Shown: positions 41,967-49,874 of the stretch, piece by piece
Position numbering within the stretch: position 1 is the stretch's first letter
Layout of the letters: the number at the start of each line of letters is the position of its first letter
Translations under genes and position numbers: made by a program
The notes under the pieces: model-generated
Seen by the model: the letters and a program-made list of their open reading frames with translations, nothing else
The model's database searches: none
What the model was told of the DNA's origin: nothing
Source of the DNA: Paraburkholderia podalyriae
GTDB lineage: Bacteria; Pseudomonadota; Gammaproteobacteria; Burkholderiales; Burkholderiaceae
Assembly (NCBI RefSeq): GCF_014397785.1
Contig: NZ_VZQQ01000043.1
Location: 1-51,665 of the forward strand
Direction of reading: 5' to 3'
DNA: 51,665 bases

Positions 41967-42926
41967 ATGACAAACGTACATGGCGCATCGGCGCCGCAAA
42001 AAGTCGCCATCATCGGCTCCGGCAACATCGGTACCGACCTGATGATCAAGATCCTGCGTCACGGCAAACATGTCGCGATGGGCGTGCTCGTCGGTATCGA
42101 TCCGCAGTCGGACGGCCTCGCGCGCGCGCAACGTCTCGGCGTGCCGACGACCGCAGGCGGCATCGACGGCCTGCTCGCCATGCCGGACTTCGGCGACATC
42201 CGCATCGCGTTCGACGCCACTTCGGCCGGCGCCCACAAGCATCACAACGCGCTGCTGCAGGCGCACGGTGTCAAGGTCATCGACCTGACGCCCGCGGCAA
42301 TCGGCCCGTATGTGATTCCGTCGATCAATCTCGACGACGAACTCGACGCGCCCAACATCAACATGGTGACGTGCGGCGGCCAGGCGACGATTCCGATGGT
42401 CAACGCAGTGTCGCGTGTGGCGAAGGTCCACTACGCGGAGATCGTTGCCTCGATTTCCAGCCGCTCCGCCGGTCCAGGCACGCGCGCCAACATCGACGAA
42501 TTCACCGAGACCACCTCGAAGGCAATCGAGGTGCTCGGCGGCGCGACGCGCGGCAAGGCCATCATCGTCCTGAACCCGGCCGAGCCGCCGCTCATTATGC
42601 GCGACACCATCTTCACGCTGTCCGATCCCGGTGACCGCGACGCCATTGAAGCGAGCGTCGCCGCGATGGCCGAGCGTGTGCAGCGTTACGTGCCGGGTTA
42701 TCGGCTCAAGCAGCGCTTGCAGTTCGAACTGTTCGACGCAAGCCAGCCGCTGAACGTGCCGGGCTTCGGCCCGATCACGGGACTGAAGACCTCGATCTTT
42801 CTCGAAGTGGAGGGCGCCGCGCACTATCTGCCGGCCTATGCGGGCAACCTCGACATCATGACCTCGGCCGCGCTCGCGTGCGCCGAACGTATCGCCGAAA
42901 CGCGGCTCGCGCCGCTCGCGGCCTGA
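41967..42926 (+). CDS. dmpF: Acetaldehyde dehydrogenase (acylating)
   Basis: The 319-residue enzyme converts acetaldehyde, NAD and CoA to acetyl-CoA and channels acetaldehyde from the aldolase DmpG. It has an N-terminal Rossmann motif IIGSGNIGTDLMIK and nucleophile C136 in NMVTCGGQATIPM. FTETTSKAIEVLGGATRGKAI is also family-typical. It lies 21 bases before dmpG, as expected for the physically associated pair. Confidence 0.95.
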   Translation: MTNVHGASAPQKVAIIGSGNIGTDLMIKILRHGKHVAMGVLVGIDPQSDGLARAQRLGVPTTAGGIDGLLAMPDFGDIRIAFDATSAGAHKHHNALLQAHGVKVIDLTPAAIGPYVIPSINLDDELDAPNINMVTCGGQATIPMVNAVSRVAKVHYAEIVASISSRSAGPGTRANIDEFTETTSKAIEVLGGATRGKAIIVLNPAEPPLIMRDTIFTLSDPGDRDAIEASVAAMAERVQRYVPGYRLKQRLQFELFDASQPLNVPGFGPITGLKTSIFLEVEGAAHYLPAYAGNLDIMTSAALACAERIAETRLAPLAA

Positions 42927-42946
42927 TCGCGCAACGGAGCGACACC

Positions 42947-43954
42947 ATGCATAACCGCAAACTCTATATTTCCGACGTGACGCTGCGCGACGGCAGCCAC
43001 GCGATCCGTCATCAGTACAGCATCGCGAACATGAAGGCGATTGCGCGCGCACTCGACGATGCGCGCGTCGATTCGATCGAGGTCGCACACGGCGACGGTC
43101 TCTGCGGATCGAGCTTCAACTACGGCTTCGGCGCGCACAGCGACGTCGAATGGATTGCGGCCGTCGCTGAAACGGTCAGCCACGCGAAGGTCGCGACGCT
43201 GCTGCTGCCGGGCGTCGGCACCGTCCACGATCTGCGCAACGCCTACGATGCGGGCGCGCGCGTCGTGCGCGTCGCGACGCACTGCACCGAGGCGGATGTG
43301 TCGAAGCAGCATATCGAGCACGCGCGCGAACTCGGCATGGACACCGTCGGCTTTCTGATGATGAGCCACATGACAACGCCCGCCGCATTGGCGCAGCAGG
43401 CAAGGCTGATGGAAAGCTATGGCGCGACCTGCGTCTATGTCGTGGACTCGGGCGGCGCACTGTCGATGGACGGCGTGCGCGAGCGCTTCCGCGCCTTCAA
43501 GGACGTCTTGAAGCCCGACACCCAGACCGGCATGCACGCGCACCACAACATGTCGCTCGGCGTGGCGAATTCGATCGTCGCGGTCGAGGAGGGCTGCGAC
43601 CGGATCGACGCATCGCTGGCGGGCATGGGTGCGGGGGCGGGCAACGCGCCGCTCGAAGCGTTTATCGCGGCGGCGGACCGGCTTGGGTGGAATCACGGCT
43701 GCGATGTGTACGGTCTGCTCGACGCAGCCGATGACATCGTGCGTCCGTTGCAGGATCGGCCGGTGCGTGTCGACCGCGAAACGCTGGCGCTTGGCTATGC
43801 GGGCGTCTATTCGAGCTTCCTGCGGCACGCCGAGGCGGCCGCCGGGAAATACGGTCTGAAGACGATCGATATTCTTGTGGAGCTGGGGCGGCGGCGCATG
43901 GTCGGCGGGCAGGAAGACATGATCGTCGATGTCGCGCTCGATCTGAAGAAGTAA
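42947..43954 (+). CDS. dmpG: 4-hydroxy-2-oxovalerate aldolase
   Basis: The 335-residue HMGL-type aldolase splits 4-hydroxy-2-oxovalerate into pyruvate and acetaldehyde. The active-site block YISDVTLRDGSHAIRHQY includes the R-D metal/substrate residues. GMHAHHNMSLGVANS supplies the two metal-binding histidines (H-x-H). It starts at the ATG in MHNRKL, 5 bases after CGGAGC. It completes the pathway to central metabolites. Confidence 0.95.
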   Translation: MHNRKLYISDVTLRDGSHAIRHQYSIANMKAIARALDDARVDSIEVAHGDGLCGSSFNYGFGAHSDVEWIAAVAETVSHAKVATLLLPGVGTVHDLRNAYDAGARVVRVATHCTEADVSKQHIEHARELGMDTVGFLMMSHMTTPAALAQQARLMESYGATCVYVVDSGGALSMDGVRERFRAFKDVLKPDTQTGMHAHHNMSLGVANSIVAVEEGCDRIDASLAGMGAGAGNAPLEAFIAAADRLGWNHGCDVYGLLDAADDIVRPLQDRPVRVDRETLALGYAGVYSSFLRHAEAAAGKYGLKTIDILVELGRRRMVGGQEDMIVDVALDLKK

Positions 43955-44025
43955 TCCCGTTGCGGGCGGCCGCCAGGCCGTCCACCCACAACGGCTCACG
44001 AAAACAATATCGAGGAGACAGCAAG

Positions 44026-44928
44026 ATGGAAGTTCGAATCGCGTTCAGGCGAGGGATGCTGCTGGCCGGCATTTGCGCCGCACTCAGCACCAACGTGCAC
44101 GCCACCGAAGGCGGCAGCGACACGATAGGCGAGGGCGCCGAGGCCTTTTTCGCCGGAGCGTTGCCGCCCGCGGGTCTGTATGGGCTGCTGTACTACACGC
44201 ATTACTTCGCTTCGCGCTTCAACGACTCGCATGGCAACAGTTCCGTGCCGGGGTTCAAGTTGAATGCTGACGTGCTGATTCCGAGGCTCGTGTACATGTC
44301 GAATCTGTCGCTGCTCGGCGGGCGCTTCGGCGCGTATGCGGTGCTGCCCATGGAGCATCTGTCGCTCGACGCGGGTGGGGCCGCGTTCGATCGCACGAAT
44401 CTCGGCGATCTGATTGTGAGTCCCGCGATGATCGCGTGGGGCGATGGTTCGCTGCGCACCGTGGCCGCAGTCGAATTCGTGTTGCCGACCGGACAGTATG
44501 ACAAGAACGCGGCGTTAAATACCGGCAAGCATTACTACACGGTGAGACCGGTGTTCGGCATCAGCTGGTTTCCTGCCGCCGGATTCGAAATGTCGGCCAA
44601 GGTTACCTACAGCGTCAACTCGATCAACACCGCGACCGACTACCACTCGGGCCAACTGTTCCACGTCGACTATGGCACGAGCTACGCGGTGACGACCAAG
44701 GCGCGAGTCGGCATTGCGGGCTATTTCGTCAAGCAGACCACGGACGACACACAGTACGGCGCGTCGGTGAACGGCGACGGCTTTCGCGGTCAGGTCTTCG
44801 CAATCGGCCCAGGGTTTCGCTACGAGTTTGCGAAGGGGAGCGTGGACGTGCGTGTGGTGAAGGAGCTTTTCGTGAGAAACAGACCGGCGGGCGAGGCGGT
44901 GTGGGCGCGCGCGGTCATCCCGTTCTGA
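44026..44928 (+). CDS. Outer-membrane channel of the phenol/meta-pathway transporter family
   Basis: The 300-residue protein begins with a signal peptide (MEVRIAFRRGMLLAGICAAL, cleaved after NVHA). It continues as a beta-barrel-like sequence rich in alternating aromatic and small residues, ending in RAVIPF with the terminal phenylalanine usual for outer-membrane barrels. It matches the Phenol_MetA_deg (SphA-like) type found in aromatic catabolic operons, probably helping uptake of phenol or related compounds. GAGGAGACAGCAAG precedes the ATG. It is set between dmpG and dmpD, which is not the classical Pseudomonas order. Confidence 0.85.
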   Translation: MEVRIAFRRGMLLAGICAALSTNVHATEGGSDTIGEGAEAFFAGALPPAGLYGLLYYTHYFASRFNDSHGNSSVPGFKLNADVLIPRLVYMSNLSLLGGRFGAYAVLPMEHLSLDAGGAAFDRTNLGDLIVSPAMIAWGDGSLRTVAAVEFVLPTGQYDKNAALNTGKHYYTVRPVFGISWFPAAGFEMSAKVTYSVNSINTATDYHSGQLFHVDYGTSYAVTTKARVGIAGYFVKQTTDDTQYGASVNGDGFRGQVFAIGPGFRYEFAKGSVDVRVVKELFVRNRPAGEAVWARAVIPF

Positions 44929-44976
44929 CAATCAATCAATGCCGCCGCCAGGAAGGCGACGGCCAGGGAGTTCATC

Positions 44977-45804
44977 ATGACACAGCAACACGATCCTGAA
45001 ATCGGCCTGCGGATTCGCGCGGCGGGCCTCGACACGAATTATCACGACGTCGGCGTCGGCGAACCGGTGCTGCTGATTCACGGCTCGGGGCCCGGGGTCA
45101 CCGCGTGGGCAAATTGGCGTCTTACGATGCCGGCGCTCGCGCGTACGCGCCGCGTGATCGCACCCGACATGGCGGGTTTCGGCTACACGGAGCGTCGCGC
45201 GGACACACACTACGACATGGATCTGTGGGTGAACCACCTGGTCGGTCTCCTGGATGCGCTTGACATCGAGCGCACCGACCTGGTCGGCAACTCGTTCGGC
45301 GGTGCCCTCGCGCTGGCAATGGCCGTGCGTCATCCGCAGCGCGTGCGCAAGCTCGTGCTGATGGGTGCAGCGGGTGTGCGCTTCGATCTGACGTCGGGGC
45401 TCGATGCGGTGTGGGGCTACGAGCCGACGGTCGCGAACATGCAAAGCATCATGAACGTGTTCGCGTTCGATCGTTCACGTCTCACGCCGGAGTTGGCGGA
45501 GTCGCGCTATCGGGCCAGCATCCGGCCCGGCTATCAGGAGTCGTTTTCCGCGATGTTTCCGGCGCCGCGGCAACGCTGGGTCGATGCGCTCGCGTGTCAC
45601 GAACATGAACTGGGCGACATCCGGCAATCGACGTTGATCGTGCATGGCCGCGACGATCAGGTGATTCCGCTCGCCAACTCGCTGCGGCTGCTCGAACTCA
45701 TCGGCCCGTCACAATTGCACGTCTTCGGTCAATGCGGGCACTGGACGCAGATCGAACATGCCGATGCGTTCAATCAGTTGGTCGACAATTTTCTGGTGGA
45801 CTAG
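44977..45804 (+). CDS. dmpD: 2-hydroxymuconic semialdehyde hydrolase
   Basis: The 275-residue alpha/beta hydrolase removes formate from 2-hydroxymuconic semialdehyde to form 2-hydroxypentadienoate, the branch mainly used for methylated catechols. The nucleophile is S106 (GNSFGGA), the acid probably D227 (VHGRDDQVIP), and the base H255 (QCGHWTQIE). IHGSGPGVTAWANW provides the oxyanion hole. In P. putida dmp operons this gene follows dmpC; here it is last, after the channel gene. Confidence 0.93.
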   Translation: MTQQHDPEIGLRIRAAGLDTNYHDVGVGEPVLLIHGSGPGVTAWANWRLTMPALARTRRVIAPDMAGFGYTERRADTHYDMDLWVNHLVGLLDALDIERTDLVGNSFGGALALAMAVRHPQRVRKLVLMGAAGVRFDLTSGLDAVWGYEPTVANMQSIMNVFAFDRSRLTPELAESRYRASIRPGYQESFSAMFPAPRQRWVDALACHEHELGDIRQSTLIVHGRDDQVIPLANSLRLLELIGPSQLHVFGQCGHWTQIEHADAFNQLVDNFLVD

Positions 45805-46697
45805 AAAATCTGGCGAGGCGGTCGATCCTCAGCGCGGCAAGGCGAGCGCCGCCGGAAAGCTTCGGCGTAGTCGCGCATGTGGTGTGTCACGCCGTTCAGC
45901 CCATGGGGTTTGCCCTGCCGACAGGCTAGCGTTTGGCTATCTATCGCAGACGCACTGTCTTGCCATGCAGCCTGGCTGCGGTCGCGACCGCCGGAAGCCG
46001 CAGGCCGGGCAGCACCGCACCCGGAGCCGGACGTGTCCGGCAGCCGGTCAAGGCGCCATCACGCGCTCTGCGCTGATAGCGACGGAAGTCGCTTGTATGC
46101 GCCTTCACTGACACGGGGGCGCCAGCCGGGAGTCCCGTGTGAAGCGCCGTTTGTGCTGGACGTGCGATTGTCGAGGCAGCCGCAACGGGCACGCGCCGGT
46201 CGTCCTCAGATTTCCTTGCAGCGCATCCCGGCCTCGCCGCGGGTTTCGCGAGATTGGCGTATGGGCAAAACGCTGATGCGGAGCACGCTTCAGGTAATCA
46301 CCGCGAAGGCTCGCATGGATCGCCCTGATCCCAGGTCAGAGTTCCTTTCGACCGCAATACACGGGAGCCGTCGCGAACCGCGCACAGATGACGGTCTGTG
46401 AGGCGCCGGGAAGCGGCTCGTTCATTGAGCCTGCGAAGGCCCGAAGATGGTTCCGGTTTGCCCCGCAGACGCTCGCATGTCGAGCCGTCGGCGCCTGCAA
46501 GGGTATTGACGCCGTGATGGTCACCGCGCAATGGCACCCGATCGGAACGGGCCAGGTCACCAGTGAGCGCACGGCCAGACAGAGACCTGAACACGCAGGA
46601 ACTTGTGTTGGGCGGGGTCCGATGAAACTCCGCCGCATTTTCTCCCGACGGTAAAATGCGGGTTGAACTGATGAGTCGAACAATGGAGAAAGTGGAC
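45805..46697. other. Gene-poor region downstream of the phenol operon
   Basis: Nearly 900 bases hold only arginine-rich frames on both strands without ribosome binding sites. An imperfect inverted repeat (GCGCCTTCACTGACACGGG at 46099-46117 against CCCGTGTGAAGCGC at 46134-46147) is present. It could be a transcript end or part of a structured RNA such as an intron remnant. No terminator with a T run follows dmpD. Confidence 0.4.
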
Positions 46698-47369
46698 ATG
46701 GCATCGGGATGGTTTCCGCTGGTGCAGCAGTTCGACTGGTGGGGTACGTTCAAGGTTGCTCTGGCTTCGGGTGTCGTCAGCTCAATCGTGACCATCGGCT
46801 GGAACTCACACAGGGACCGACGTGATCATCGGCGCGAACGGCGCGACGCTGCGCTCGAAGTCGCGCTCTCTCTTGAGAAATTCGCGCGCACCTGCCGCGC
46901 CATGATGCACAGGGCCGGTTGGGCATCAGCAGAAGCGATTCGCACCGGTAGCGGTCAACCGACGGTCGGCGTGCATGTCCCTGAATTCTCGTTTCCCACC
47001 GTCGAATGGAAGTGGCTCAAACACAAGATCACGTCAGTGCTGCGGGACTTTCCGGCGACAGTCCACTATGCCCGGGAGTATGTCAGTTCGACTTGGGAAT
47101 ACGCCCTTCCTCCGGATGTTTGCGGCGACGTGGAGTTCGAGTGCGCCAGGCTGGCGAAACAGGCGCTCGACCTGGCGCGCCTGACGCGGCAGAGGCATGG
47201 CGTCGCACGATGGAGGCCTGCCAACGCAGACGCCGATCTCGAGCGACAACTGGACGAAAGCATCGCCGTGGGAGAAGCGCGCCGGAAAATGATGCTGGAG
47301 GCAGGGGCTGTGGCTCTGTCCAGCGAGTTGACCCCGCTGGCCGGTGACGCACACCGCAGCAGCGTGTGA
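46698..47369 (+). CDS. Membrane-anchored hypothetical protein
   Basis: The 223-residue protein begins MASGWFPLVQQFDWWGTF, followed by one membrane segment (VALASGVVSSIVTIGW, about residues 19-34). An extremely charged stretch (NSHRDRRDHRRERRDAALE) would lie on the cytoplasmic side. The rest is helical and soluble. I do not recognise a family. GGAGAAAGTGGAC precedes this ATG; ATGs at 46683 and 46656 are alternatives. It is isolated between debris and IS sequences. Confidence 0.55.
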   Translation: MASGWFPLVQQFDWWGTFKVALASGVVSSIVTIGWNSHRDRRDHRRERRDAALEVALSLEKFARTCRAMMHRAGWASAEAIRTGSGQPTVGVHVPEFSFPTVEWKWLKHKITSVLRDFPATVHYAREYVSSTWEYALPPDVCGDVEFECARLAKQALDLARLTRQRHGVARWRPANADADLERQLDESIAVGEARRKMMLEAGAVALSSELTPLAGDAHRSSV

Positions 47370-47848
47370 CCGGAACACCATCGCTGCGCTGGAAGTCGGC
47401 CGTCGAGACACGCCTTGGGGCGAAAGGCGTCATCCGGGGAGTCGGGTAGGTGAGCAATCGGAAGGTCCATTCTCACTGACGTCTGACAGGGCGACCATGA
47501 AACAGATTGCTTCGCATCCCTGATAATGTGTGCCGCTTTCGCGCGCTCGGGCACCCGCGTGCTGGGTGGAGTGCGCGGTATCGGTGCGGTTACGCAACGG
47601 AATCTCGCTGTAAATAGAAGGAAAACGCATTTATAGTGTACGCTACTTGTTATTCGGTCAACAAGAAATGCAATCAGGCTGAGGCAGGATCGTACGATCG
47701 CTCTATTTTTGACCGGGCACAGATTTGGAAGACCGTGCACGCAGCCCAGAAAACCGGCATCGAGTCTGTGAAAGGGGTCAACGAAACCTGTTTCATACCG
47801 ATCACGATTGCTGCATCAATTGAAAGTCATGGAGAAGGCGACAATGAA

Positions 47849-48058
47849 ATGAAATCGAACACTGTGTTTGCTGCCGTACGAGCCGGCGAACACGAAATAT
47901 TGGCGGACTTTCAGACGTCCTCGGGTCGCTTGATCGTTGCCGCGGCGGCCGAAATCGCCGTCGACGGATCTTGGGCGAATTCGGCGAATTCGCGCCATGT
48001 AACGAACTGGGCTCCAAGTTTTTGCGAAGTAGTGAAGCGCGCAACAGATGCCGCTTGA
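47849..48058 (+). CDS. Possible small protein of unknown function
   Basis: This 69-residue frame reads MKSNTVFAAVRAGEHEILADF and then GRLIVAAAAEIAVDGSW, with balanced composition and no stop. GGAG lies 14 bases upstream of the ATG, rather far. No family is recognised. The frame stays open upstream to 47636. The local DNA is less GC-rich than the surrounding genes. It could equally be a remnant. Confidence 0.25.
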   Translation: MKSNTVFAAVRAGEHEILADFQTSSGRLIVAAAAEIAVDGSWANSANSRHVTNWAPSFCEVVKRATDAA

Positions 48059-48306
48059 GCGCGAAATGTTGCCGGATCAGCCCGAAGCTTTTACACGGTG
48101 GGCAACGCCCTTACCAAACTTGTCGCAGCAGCATCGGACAGTCTCGTATGTCGCGATCACGCTGCGCTCGAAGAGCAGTACGTCAAAGTCACGCAAGCTC
48201 AACCGAAAGCGGAAATGCCAGCGCACAGCGCAACCTATGACCTCGATGGAAACGATGACCGTGATAGATGCTATGGGAGGGCTGCGGAAGTGGGCTCGGC
48301 GGAGTA

Positions 48307-48331
48307 AAAACGGGATTCGCAGACCCGTTTT
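48307..48331. other. Hairpin directly upstream of the IS110-type transposase
   Basis: AAAACGGG and CCCGTTTT form an 8-bp perfect stem around a 9-base loop, ending 4 bases before AAGGAG of the transposase gene. Read rightwards, the 3' arm itself ends in TTTT, so it could terminate an upstream transcript such as a bridge RNA or limit read-through into the transposase. Confidence 0.55.
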
Positions 48332-48348
48332 CTCAAGGAGCACGCAAA

Positions 48349-49500
48349 ATGGATGCGCCTGACACAGCCCTCCGAGGGCAGAATACGACGGTAGCTGCCC
48401 GGCTATACGTGGCTTTTGAACTGGGCGATAAGAGCTGGAAGCTCTCACTGGGTGATGGCCGCCGCGCGCCGAGCCGGTGTACGGTCGTCGCAGGTGATAC
48501 CTCGGCTGTCCTCACCGCCATCGCGAACGCCAGAGTGCGTTGCCATCTCAGCGCCGAAGCACCCGTCTACAGCTGTTACGAGGCTGGCCGCGATGGCTTC
48601 TGGCTGCACCGCTGGCTGGCTCAGCAGGGTATCGTCAATCTCGTGGTGGATTCGGCCAGTATTGAGGTGAACCGGCGCTCCCGTCGCGCGAAGACGGACC
48701 GCCTTGATAGCGACAAGTTGCTCTCGATGCTTATGCGTTATTACGCGGGCGAGCACCGGCTATGGGCCGTCGCGCGCATCCCGACGCCTGAGCAGGAAGA
48801 CGACCGGCGCCTGCACCGTGAACTGGAGCGTCTGCGGCAGGAGCGTACCGCACACACCAACCGGATCCGCTCCTTGCTCGTGCTGCACAACCTTCGGGTC
48901 AGATATGTCGGTGGCCGGATCTGGACTCACTGGTGGGCCCAGCAGCGCGAGCAACTGGCGCCCGGCCTGCGCGCCGAGATTGAACGCGAATGTGAGCGGC
49001 TCGCGGTTGTGCGCAAACAGGTAAGCCTGCTCGAAGCACTGCAGGACCAGCAGGTGCGCAGCGGCTCGCACCCCGGCATGGCGTTGCTGGCACAGCTTGC
49101 GGGAATCGGCACAGGCAGCGCCTGGACCCTGATGAGGGAACTGTTTGGCTGGCGGCAGTTTCACAACCGTCGGGAAGTGGCCGGCTGCCTGGGCCTGACG
49201 CCCACGCCATATGCCAGTGGCACCAGTCAGGTCGAACTGGGTATCAGCAAGGCGGGCAACAAGCGATGCCGGTGGTTGATGGTCGAGCTTGCATGGAGCT
49301 GGTTACGCTTCCAGCCCAGCAGCCAGCTTAGCCGCTGGTTCAACCAGCGGTTTGCCGACACCGGCAAGCGACTGCGGCGCATCGGTATCGTGGCGCTCGC
49401 ACGCCGTCTGGCGATTGCCCTGTGGCGCTATCTGGAACACGGTGAAATTCCCGACGGGGCGATACTGAAGCCACGTGATGTCAACATGGCGAACGCCTGA
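48349..49500 (+). mobile_element. IS110-type transposase (DEDD recombinase)
   Basis: The 383-residue protein has the two-part IS110 structure. The N-terminal RuvC-like domain contains LYVAFELGDKSWKLSL, YSCYEAGRDGFWLHRWL and AKTDRLDSDKL, giving the acidic residues of the DEDD set. The C-terminal part contains MALLAQLAGIGTGSAWTLM, CLGLTPTPYASG and GISKAGNKRCRWLMVE, the transposase_20 region with its serine (GISKAGN). The first acidic residue appears to be Glu where Asp is common, a small deviation. AAGGAGCACGCAAA precedes the ATG. IS110 elements lack terminal inverted repeats, so the borders cannot be set. The reading frame is intact. Confidence 0.88.
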
Positions 49501-49554
49501 ACGGCGTCGGATGGCAGGCGGTGTTCAACGGTCAACGCGCCCGTAAATCGCTCG

Positions 49555-49574
49555 GGCTACCCATGCGGGTAGCC
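49555..49574 (+). terminator. Hairpin downstream of the IS110-type transposase
   Basis: GGCTACCC-ATGC-GGGTAGCC is an 8-bp perfect stem followed by GTTTGGATT. The T run is short, so it may be a weak terminator of the transposase transcript or a structured part of the IS right end. Confidence 0.55.
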
Positions 49575-49605
49575 GTTTGGATTAGATGGGGCGCGTCGGT
49601 AACAG

Positions 49606-49634
49606 AGTGATCCAGCGCTGAGTGATCCAGCGCT
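49606..49634. repeat. 14-bp tandem direct repeat
   Basis: AGTGATCCAGCGCT occurs twice (49606-49619 and 49621-49634) with a 15-base period. It sits between the IS110-type element and the leu leader and could be a duplicated target or a regulator-binding array. Confidence 0.6.
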
Positions 49635-49670
49635 TGACGCGATCCCAATAATGTGGTCCTATTGCACGCT

Positions 49671-49751
49671 ATGTATCGCGCCCAGACCATCCTATCGCTA
49701 CTACTAGCCCGCTCTACCGGGCTAGGTCTGCTGCTGCGCGCTTCCATCTGA
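49671..49751 (+). CDS. leuL: leu leader peptide
   Basis: A 26-codon frame begins MYRAQTILSLLLARS and ends LGLLLRASI before TGA. Eight of 26 residues are leucine. The first four leucine codons are CTA (one in ATC CTA TCG, then three in a row), a codon otherwise rare in this GC-rich genome, and a fifth CTA follows. A perfect stem (CTAGCCCG/CGGGCTAG, 49704-49725) lies within the leucine stretch. This is the classical layout of an amino-acid-sensing leader. The ATG has no strong ribosome binding site, which is the main weakness. Confidence 0.75.
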   Translation: MYRAQTILSLLLARSTGLGLLLRASI

Positions 49752-49828
49752 TACACCGAAGCACCGCTTGATTCTCCAGTAACTGATCCAGCCCCGGTTT
49801 CCGACCGGCGGCTATGCTTTTGCCTTTT
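49704..49828 (+). promoter_or_regulatory. leuA transcription attenuator
   Basis: Three mutually exclusive structures can be drawn. The first is a pause hairpin at 49704-49725 in the leader. The second is an antiterminator pairing CCGGGCT (49717-49723) with AGCCCCGG (49790-49797). The third is a terminator stem AGCC-CCGGT (49790-49798) with ACCGG-C-GGCT (49804-49813), one bulged C, followed by ATGCTTTTGCCTTTT. Ribosome stalling at the leucine codons would free segment 2 for the antiterminator and allow leuA transcription when leucyl-tRNA is scarce. Confidence 0.72.
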
Positions 49829-49874
49829 CGTCGTCCGGTCGACTACCCGCTTGTCGAACCTACGGATGATGAAA

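Larger units (their letters stand above)
47370..48348. other. Mostly non-coding stretch upstream of the IS110-type transposase
   Basis: Nearly 1 kb with weak coding signals. A frame at 47849-48058 (MKSNTVFAAVRAGEHEILAD...) and one at 48098-48307 have semi-plausible composition but no recognised family. The part next to the transposase should contain the left end of the IS and possibly its bridge RNA. A hairpin (AAAACGGG...CCCGTTTT, 48307-48331) lies just before the transposase ribosome binding site. Confidence 0.4.
49501..49874. promoter_or_regulatory. leuA leader region adjoining the IS110-type element
   Basis: It contains a hairpin at 49555-49574, a 14-bp tandem direct repeat, the leader peptide and the attenuator of leuA. 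TTGACG at 49634-49639 could be a -35 box, but no good -10 is seen at standard spacing. Confidence 0.6.

Noticed and set aside
46081..46160. Group II intron-like structured remnant
   Set aside because: The inverted repeat is imperfect and no domain V motif or reverse transcriptase is visible.
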